This document shows, piece by piece, positions 52,894 to 62,400 of a stretch of 64,000 bases of DNA (positions are counted from its first letter, which is position 1; each line of letters starts with the position of its first letter). The notes beneath the pieces were generated by a model. The model was not told the origin of the DNA. It saw only the letters and a list, made by a program, of their open reading frames with translations, and did not search any database. Position numbers and translations under genes: made by a program. Origin of the DNA: Luteolibacter sp. LG18 (lineage in GTDB: Bacteria > Verrucomicrobiota > Verrucomicrobiia > Verrucomicrobiales > Akkermansiaceae). Location of the stretch: the NCBI RefSeq assembly GCF_036322585.1, contig NZ_AP024600.1, positions 2,790,001-2,854,000 of the forward strand, in the 5' to 3' direction.

Positions 52894-53248
52894 GGTGTGG
52901 CGGTGCGGACGAATAGTGCGTATCGCAATGCGATGAAAGCCCATATTGCGGTCGTCGGACTGTTGAGAAAAGGTGGTGATCGCGAGGAGAAAGCGGGGAT
53001 TTGGGAGAGATGGGAATTCGCGGATTGCAATGCGGAATGATATGTCCGATTTTGCTCCTGAAGATGTGGCCGAAAAAGTTCCTCCGACATCGATGCTGCT
53101 GTTAGGAATGCGGGCTTTTCAGTGCGTTTTGCAATACGCTGCAAGGGTTTTGGGGCTTTGGCCGTTACGAAATGCAATGCAATGGGTGGCGAAATCGTTT
53201 CGCTTATAGGGTTATGGTGGGCGGTGTTTTTTTGCGAATTGGGATGAG

Positions 53249-53278
53249 TTGACATATCCCCGGCAAGAGCTCTAAAAA
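53249..53278 (+). promoter_or_regulatory. candidate sigma-70-type promoter of the adhesin
   Basis: TTGACA at 53249-53254 and TAAAAA at 53273-53278, 18 bases apart. The -35 box is perfect; the -10 box is weak. Confidence 0.4.
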
Positions 53279-53307
53279 GGCTCCGATCACTCACCGCGCC
53301 AGCGGTT

Positions 53308-53357
53308 CCTCCCGGGGCAATCAACGCTGTCATCACCCCATCTGCCTTCCCGGGAGG
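53308..53357 (+). promoter_or_regulatory. hairpin in the adhesin leader
   Basis: CCTCCCGGG (53308-53316) pairs perfectly with CCCGGGAGG (53349-53357) around a 32-base loop. The stem contains an anti-ribosome-site-like CCTCC. It lies about 85 bases before the start codon of the giant adhesin, so it may affect translation or transcript stability. It matches no riboswitch I know. Confidence 0.4.
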
Positions 53358-53440
53358 ATCGTAGGAGTCCGCGAGGATTTCCGATCGTGGAGTCATGCCC
53401 ACGGACGAGCCCCTTTCAGGAGGGCCGCCGCCCATACCCC

Positions 53441-56400
53441 ATGACCTTCCGACCCGCTCTCCAAGGATTGCGTGCCCTGATTCACCCCGTTCTCGCGCTC
53501 GCGGGACTGGCGGCCGCGTATTCCCAATCGATCGTTCAGGAATATTATGTGCCGATGCCGGAAGCTCAGATTCGGCAGACGTTCCTGGCGCTGGCCAGCA
53601 ACACGGGCACGACGATGGACTCCACCGTCTCCATGGTGGCGGCGGTCAGTGGCACCAAGATCGTGTATGACCACTGGGAGGATGGCTATGAGGTGAACCT
53701 CGACAGCCCGACCCAATCCACGACCGAGATTTGGGGCGACGGCAATGATGCGAACGGCAAGCCGCCGGGCTTCGCGAACGATCCGAACGGGCTGCCGGCG
53801 GGCACCGTGATCGCGCTGCGCAACCAGATCGCGCTGCCGCGGAATCCCTCGACGTTCCTTTACGATGGTCGCGACCGCGTGGGGGCCACCCGCGGGATCG
53901 TGATGACCCGCGCCTCGTGGGCGACCACGCCGGGGGCGGTGCTGGCGGGGGCCGCGGCGATGCCGTCCACACTGGACTGGGGCACCAGTTTCGTGATCCC
54001 GGTGGGGGAGAACGAGATTTATCCGACGCCGGTGACGAGCTCGATGTTCGAGCTGACCTCGCTGTTCGTGCAGGCCTCACAGCCGGGCACGCAGGTCCAG
54101 ATCGACAAGAACGCGGACGGGGTGGTGGACACCACCGTCACCCTGGGGCAGGGGGAAAGCTATTACGTGGACCGCGGGGTCTACCGGGGAGCCACGGTGG
54201 TGGCCTCGAAGCCGGTGCAGGTGAACATCATCACCGGGGACATCGGCGGCAACTACGAGAACCGCTGGTACTCGATTGCGCCGACCGCGCAGTGGGGCAC
54301 CCGTTATTACAGCCCGGTGGGGACGGCTTCGAACGGCAACGAGACCTTCGTGTTCCTCTACAACCCGGACAGCGCCGCGATCACCGTGAACGTGACCACG
54401 CGCGTGGGGGCCAGCTCGGTGAGCATCCCGGCGAAGAGCAACTACATCTACCAGATGCCGCAGGACTCCGGTGCGAGCTTCATCAATACCGCCGGGAAGA
54501 ACTTCTACGCGATCGCGACGGTGGGGGCGAAGCCGACCGCGAACAACGTCTATGACTGGGGCTTCAGCCTGGTGCAGGAGGCGGACCTCACGACCAGCCT
54601 GTCGCTGGGCTGGGGACCTGGCAGTTCCGAAACCACGCCGACGGTGAATGGCAACCCGGTGTGGGTCACGGCGGTGAAGAACACCACCGTTTACGTGGAC
54701 TACAACGGCGACCGCGCGGGCAGCGTGACCGACCCGCTGGGCGGCAAGTGCGATGCCTCGTTCCAGGTTTCGGCCCTGCAGGTGTTGAAACTGTTCGATC
54801 CGGACAAGGACCAGACCGGCATGCGCGTTTACACGGTGGACGGCACCTTGATCGCGGGCGCGTGGGGTGAGGATCCCGCCACCGCCGGTTCGGGCAATCC
54901 CTACCTCGACGCGGGCACCACCATCCCGGCGTTCCCGGTTCCGGTGGTCCGCAAGGCCTCGGCCATCGCGATCGACGCGAACACCGCCGGCCTGAGCATC
55001 GGCGACACGCTGGAATACACGATCACGATGGACAACGCGGGCCTTGTCGCTCTCGGCAACCTGCTCGTGCTGGATGCCCTGCCGGCTCAGGTCACCTACG
55101 TGGCGAACAGTACCACGCGCGACGGTGTCGCGATCGCGGATGGTACCACCGGCACGCCGTTCCCGCTGGATGGCAGCGGGGTCAACGTGCCCGTGCTGCA
55201 GCGCGGCCAGACCACGTCGTTCAAATACCGCGCCACCATCACCTCGGCGGGATCGATTTCGAACACGGTGTCCACCTCCTACGCGGGCGTGACCTCGAAC
55301 AACACGGTGTCCGTCCCCGGCGGCGGCACCGCGGCCACGGCGTCCTTCAGCGTGGCGGCGGGCACAACCACCACCTCCTACGCGGTGGGAGATGGGGTCT
55401 ACGTCACGGTCACCGATCCGGATGCGAACACCAGCACCACCACGGTGCAGACCTTCACGGTGATCGTGAAGAACACCAGCACGGGGGATTATGAAACGAT
55501 CACCCTCACCGAGACCGGGGTGAACACCGGGATTTTCCGGAACACCACGGCGCTGCCCTCGTCCTCGACCGCGGGCCTGGGACCGAACGACGGCACCTTG
55601 AATGTGTTCTCCGGCAACGCGTTGACCGTGAGCTACACCGATCCGATCTACGGGGAAACGGCCACCGCTTCGGCGACCATCGCGGCGGCGACGCCGACCA
55701 AGATCCTCTATTTGAGCACGGACGGCGTCGGCAGCCCGGACCAGGACCTGGACCGCATCGATCCGGTCACCTCCGCGGACAGCTCGACGGCAAGCACCGC
55801 GACGATCACCACCGGCACGGCGACCGTGGCCGCGGCAGCCACGACCAGCGGCGGTTCGCTGGGGCCGTTCTCCTCACTCACCGTAGCCCACACCACCGGC
55901 ACCGGCACCAACCGCCTGATGATGGTGGCGGTCAACTACGAGGATGACGATGTCGCAGGGATGTCGATCACGGGCGTGACCTACGGAGGTGTCGCCCTGA
56001 CCCGCCTTGCCACCCAGCTTTCCGGCCAGGAGGCCTCGACCCAGGTCTGGTACCTGGTGAATCCGGCGAGCGGCACCGCCAATGTGGTGGTGAATGCCAC
56101 CGGCGTGCAGGCGGCGGACACCATGCACGTGGGGGTCACCACCTTCACCGGGGTAAGCCAGAGTGCGCCGTTCGGCACGGCGGTGACCGCCACCGGCACC
56201 GGCACCACCGCCAGTGTGACGGCGGTTTCCGCCACCGGTGAACTGGTGTATGCGACGCTGGCGCTCGATGACGCGCGTGCCGCGACGACGACCTCCGGCC
56301 AGACCGAGTTGTTCAACACCACCGTCGGCACCGCGAACTCGGATGGCATCCGCAGTGCCGCGACCACCAAGGCGGGCGCACTGGCGACGGTTTCGAGCTG

Positions 56401-59400
56401 GACCACCGGTTCGGACGCCTGGGCGTGCATCAGCGTGCCGATCAAGCCCGCGACCACCACCGGTTCACTGACCTTCACCCAGACGCCGGTATTGGCGGAA
56501 AACCTGGTGATCCCTTCCGGCTCGGTGCTCGGCGCGCAGGCCTATTTCACCGCCACCACCGGCACCATGCCGGCCTCGCCCGCGGTCACGGCGACCCTGC
56601 GCTACGGCTCCACGACCATCGCCACCAGCAGCTCGGCCAGCTCCAGCGGCGGCATTCTGACCTTCACCTTCCCGGCTCTTTCGAGCGCCGTCACGGTGCC
56701 GTCCGGCCAGTCGATCGCCCTCGACATCACCACCGCGGTGGCCGGAGTGGTGTTCCGCATCGACTACGACAGCACGACGAAGCCCTCGCGCATCACCTTG
56801 CCGACCAGCACGGTGATCCACGTCGATTCGGTGGGCGTGTATGATGCGCCGTATCCGAACGGCACGCTGGTTTCCGCCCCGGCGAACGGCCAGGTGCTCT
56901 ACGTCCGCACGGTCGCGGGCGACCCCTTCGGTGCCTACGATATCACCAGCCTGCCGTTGTCCATCGACGGTCCGGGCACGGCGGGGGATATCTCGACGAC
57001 GCTCACCGACACGAACGTGGTGGCCTCCACCGCTTCGTCGAAGACTTACGAATACCAGTGGCGCACCGGCTCGACCACGGGTGCCTATTCGATCGTGGCG
57101 ACTGCCAAGGAAGGCCTTGAGAACACGATCCAGGCCCAGCGTTCGACCTCGGTGAATCTGGCGAACCTCGATGTGGGCACCCCGTCGACGGTCGAGTTCT
57201 TCACCACCGGCGGTGCCAGCACGCTGACCTACGCGGCGAACGAGTCGATCGTGGTCCGCGTGACCGATCTCGATGAGAACAAGAACGCCGCTGCGGTGGA
57301 AACCGTGACCGTCACCGTGACCAGCAGCAGCGGGGACAGCGAGACGATCACGCTTACCGAAACCGGCGTGAACACCGGCATCTTCACCGCCACCCTGCCC
57401 GCCAGCGCCACCACCGTGGGCACCAGCAACAACGGCACGCTCTACGCGCCGACCGGCAGCGCGCTGGGTGTCACCTACGTCGATCCGAACGACTCCACCG
57501 ACGTCTCGACGGATTCCGCCACCGTGCCCGCCGCCACGGCGGTCGACGGCGTTTCGATCACCAAGACGCTCATTTCCCCGGCGGACGGCCAGGCGATCGC
57601 GGGCGAGGCGGTGCAGTTCCGCCTGCGTGTCCTGAACACCGGCGGCACCACGCTTTCCACGGTCTCGGTCACCGACACCTTCCCGACGGCGAACCTGACC
57701 TACGTTTCCGCCACCACCACGCCGACCGGGATTTCCGGCGGAACGATCACCTGGTCGAACGTCGGTCCGCTCACGCAGGGGCAGGCCGCGGAGATCTACG
57801 TGAACTTCACCGCGAACGCGGCGGGCGGCACGGTGACGAACTCGGCCGCGGTCACTGCGGGTACCGCCAGCTCGAACAGCTCGGCGAACCTCACCATCAC
57901 CCGTCCGCGCGTCACCGTCACCAAGACGGTGGTGAGCCCGGCTTCCGGCACGGCGGGCAAGGGCGACAACGTGGTCTTCAGTATCGCGATCCAGAACTCC
58001 GGCACCACGGCGATTCCAACCCTGCCGCTGGAGGACCTCTACAGCGGCGATACCTTCGAATACGTTTCCTCCAGTCTCACGCCGAACGCCACCGGCAACG
58101 GCACGATCCTGTGGAACGACATCACCGGTTCAGGCAGCCTCGCGGTCGGTGCCACCCAGACGCTCACGGTGACCCTCAAGGTAAAGGGTTCTGCGAACCC
58201 GGCGACCAACACCGCCGCGGTCAACTACGCGGTCGACGCGAACAACGACTCGGTGCCCGCGACCAGCGGCAGCGCCACGCTGGTGACTTCCGCGGCCAGC
58301 ATCAGCGGCTTCACCTATGAGGACAAGGGTGTGTCCGGCTTCGGCGGCGACATCGCCTTGCCCGGCGTCGCGCTGACGCTCTACACCGACCCGAACGGCG
58401 ACGGCAACCCGTCGGACGGCACGGTGCAGGCCATCACCACCTCGCTGTCGGATGGCAGCTACGAGTTCCTCAACCTCGCGCTCGGCAACTACGTCGTGGT
58501 CGAGTCCGATCCCACCGGCTACTCGAGCGTGACGGACATCGACGGGGTGAATGACAACCGGATCAAGGTGACGCTCACCACGCTCACCGCCACCACCGGC
58601 CGCAACTTCCTCGATCTCTACATCGATCCGGCGCTTTACGGCACGATCAACGGCCAGGTCCGCAACGACACCGACGGCGACGGCGATCTGCTCGACGCCG
58701 ACACCGGCATCAGCGGCGTGACGGTGGATCTCTACACCGACCCGAACGGCGACGGCAATCCGCTCGACGGCACCATCTACGCCACCGCCACCACCAACGC
58801 CTCCGGCAATTACAGCTTCACGCTGGTGCCGCCGGGCACCTACGTGGTGGTCGAAACCGACCTTTCCGGCTACGCCAGCACCGCGGACAAGACCTTGCCG
58901 AACGACAACCGCGTGCCGGTGACGATCGCGGCCTCGCAGACCTCGGCGGCGAATGACTTCCTCGACTCCAACAACCTGACGCTGCTCGGCACGATCGGCA
59001 ACACGGTGTGGAGCGACGTGAACAACAACGGCCTGCTCGACAGCGGCGAGGCCGGCATCGCGAACGTGGCGGTGCAGCTCTACAAGTCGACGCAAACGCC
59101 GGGCACGGACACGCCCTACCGCACCACCACCACCGATTCGAGCGGCGTCTACTCGTTCGCCTACGTGCCCGCGGGTTCGTATGTGGTGTATCTGCCCGCG
59201 GCGAACTTCGCCACCGGCGGGGCCTTGGTTTCCGCTCCGCTGTCCTCGGACTTCACCGATACGGCGGACAACCAGGAGAACAACGACGACAATGGCATCC
59301 AGACGGCGTCCGGCCAGCCGGTGCGCAGCCCGGTGATCGCCATCGCCGCGAACGAGACGGACAACACCGTGGACTTCGGCTTCGTGCCGAACACCAGTCT

Positions 59401-62400
59401 CGGCAGCATTTCCGGCACGGTCCTGGAGGACACGAACAACGACAACACCGGTGACACCGGCATCGCGGGCGTGACGATCACGCTTTACAGCGATCCGAAT
59501 GGCGACGGCAACCAGGCCGATGGCGTGGTGAAGGGCACGGCCGTGACGGCCGCGGACGGCTCCTACAGCTTCACCGGCCTGCCGCCGGGCAGCTACGTGG
59601 TCGTGGAAACCCAGCCATCGGGCTATCTCAATGTCACCGACACGGACGGCGGCGTGGACAACAAGGTGGCGCGCACGCTCACAGCGGGTGGTTCGCTCGC
59701 GGCCTCGTTCGTCGAGGAACGTCCGGGCACGGTCACCGGCCATCTTTACATCGATACCAATGGCAACGGCACGCAGGACTCCGGCGAGCCGAACCTCAAT
59801 GGCGTCACGATCACCATCACGGATTCCGCGAGCGGCACGGTTACCACGACCACCGGCACGAACGGCAACTGGAGCGCCAGCGTGCAGCCGGGCAGTGCCT
59901 CGGCGAAGGTCGACACGGCCAGCGCTCAGATCCCGGCGGGCGCGGTCCGCACCGAGGGCACCGACCCGACGGTGGTCACCGTCACCGGCGGCGGCACGGT
60001 CAGCGCGGGCAACGACGGTTTCTATCAGTCGGCCACCCTCAGCGGCCTGGTCTATCGCGATGTGAACGGGAACGGCGCGCAGAACGGCGGAGAGCCGGGC
60101 CTGAGCGGCGTGAAGGTAAGGATCACCGACGTTCTCGGCGTGGTGCGGGATGTCACCACCAATGCCTCCGGTGTCTGGACCGTGACCCTGCCTCCGGGCT
60201 TGGCGACGGTCGACGTGCTCGAACTCGATGCCACCTTCCCGAGCGGCGGCGTGCATGGGGAAGGCACCGATCCGAACACCGTGACCGCGGTGGCCGGGAC
60301 GACCACCAACGGCGGCACCGATGGCTACTATTTCCCGGCCACGGTGACCGGCCACCTCTACATCGATACCAATGGCGACGGCACCCAAGGCGCGGGCGAA
60401 CCCTCGCTGGCGAACGTGGACGTGGTGATCACCGCCAGCACCGGCGCGACCCAGCGGGTGGCGACGGATTCCTCGGGCAACTGGACGGCCAGCGTGCCGC
60501 CGGGCACCACCATCGCGGACATCGATGAAACCGATCCGCAGTATCCCGCAGGCGCGACCCGCACCCAGGGCGACGACCCCACGACCTTCACCGCGGTGGC
60601 CGCCCAGTCGACCTCCGGCGGTATCGACGGCCTCTACATCCCGGCCACGGTGACCGGCCACCTCTACATCGACCGCAATGGCAACGGCACCGAGGATTCC
60701 GGCGAACTCCCGCTGGCCGGGGTCGCCCTGGTGATCACGGATAGCCGCAGCATCACCCGCAACGTCACGACCGACACCAACGGCAACTGGACCGTGAGCG
60801 TGCCGCCGGGCACCACCATCGCGGACATCGTTGACGCCGATCCGAATATCCCGAGCGGCGCGGTCCGCACCGAGGGCACCGATCCCACCACCGTGACCGC
60901 GGTGGCGGGCGTGAGCACCAGCGCGGGCAAGGATGGCTTCTATCAGGCAGCGACTCTGACCGGCCATCTCTATATCGACACGAACGGCAACGGCACGCAG
61001 GACGGTGCGGAAACCGGCCTCGCCAATGTCGACGTGAAAATCACCGACATTCTCGGCGTGGTACGCGTGGTCAGCACCAATGCCAGCGGCAATTGGACCG
61101 TGAGCGTGCCTCCGGGTTCCGCCACGGTGGACGTGGACAACAGCGACCCGCAGTTCCCGGCGGGCGGCACCATCAGCCAGGGCAGCGATCCGCAGACGGT
61201 CACGGCCGTGGCGGGTGCCAGCACGCCAGCGGCAACGGTGGGCTACCGCATCCTCGGCCTGGTCACCGGCCACCTCTACGTGGACGTGAACAACAACGGC
61301 AACCAGGACGCCGGTGAGCCGAACCTTTCGAACATCGATGTGTTGGTCACCAACTCGCTGAGCCAGACACAGACGGTGTCGACGGACGCCGCGGGCAACT
61401 GGGTGGCCAGCGTACCGCCGGGCTCCACCACGGCGGGCATCGACAACGCCGATCCGCAGTTCCCGGCGGGCGCGACCCTGACCCAAGGCAGCGATCCGGT
61501 CACTGTGACGGCGGTGGCCGGGTCCTCGGTGCCGACCACGGCGGTGGGCTATTACATCTCCACCTTGGTGACCGGCACGGTGTTCGTGGACGTGAACCAC
61601 AATGGCGCGCGCGACAACGGCGAACCCGGCTTGGCCGGGGTGAGCGTGGTGGTCACGGATTCCAACAGCGTGGTGCGCACGGTGGTGACGAACTCGCAGG
61701 GCGTGTGGTCGGCGAGCGTCGCTCCCGGTGCCACCACCACCTCGATCACGGAAAGCGGCCCGGCGTTCCCATCCGGTTTCGTGCGGACAGCGGGCTCCGC
61801 CACCGGCTCGGTGACGGCGGTTGTCGGCACGCCGGTTTCGGTGGGCTCCACGGGGTACTACTTCCCGGGCACCCTCAGCGGCCACCTGTTCTCCGATACG
61901 AACGGCAACGGCGTGGAGGATCCCGGTGAGCCGGGCCTGGCGAACATCAGTGTCCTGATCACCGACAGCTTGGGGAATACCCAAACGGTGGTGACCGGTT
62001 CCAATGGCAACTGGACGGCCACGGTGCCGCCGGGCTCGACGGTCGTGGACATCGACAACAACGATCCGGATCTTCCGGCGGGTTCGGTGCGCACCGCGGG
62101 CGTCGATCCGGTGACGGTGACCGCGGTTTCCGGCCAGAATACCAGCGCGGGCAGCGGCACGGGGTTCTATCAGGCGGCAACGGTGGCGGGTCACCTCTAC
62201 CGTGACACCAATGGCAACGGCACGCAGGATTCGGGCGAGCCGGATCTGGCGAACGTGAACGTGTTCGTGACCAGTTCCACCGGTGCGACCCAGACGGTGG
62301 TTTCCGGGATCAATGGCAACTGGACGGCCAGCGTGCCGCCGGGCACCACCACCATCGATGTGGATGAAACCGATCCGCAGTATCCGGCGGGGGCGACCCA

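Larger units (their letters stand above)
52894..53440. other. 547-bp divergent intergenic region with no gene
   Basis: No convincing coding frame; a 78-codon plus-strand frame at 52973-53209 has no ribosome site and no family likeness. Base composition drops toward A+T here. The motif GCAAT[GA]C[GA] occurs four times (52925, 53027, 53131, 53174). A promoter-like pair and a hairpin leader for the giant adhesin follow. Confidence 0.6.

Noticed and set aside
52973..53209. 78-codon gene between the Dlt-like operon and the adhesin
   Set aside because: No ribosome site, no recognisable features, and it overlaps likely control sequence.
53308..53357. Known riboswitch (c-di-GMP, cobalamin, TPP)
   Set aside because: The hairpin is clear but none of the conserved core letters of these classes are present.
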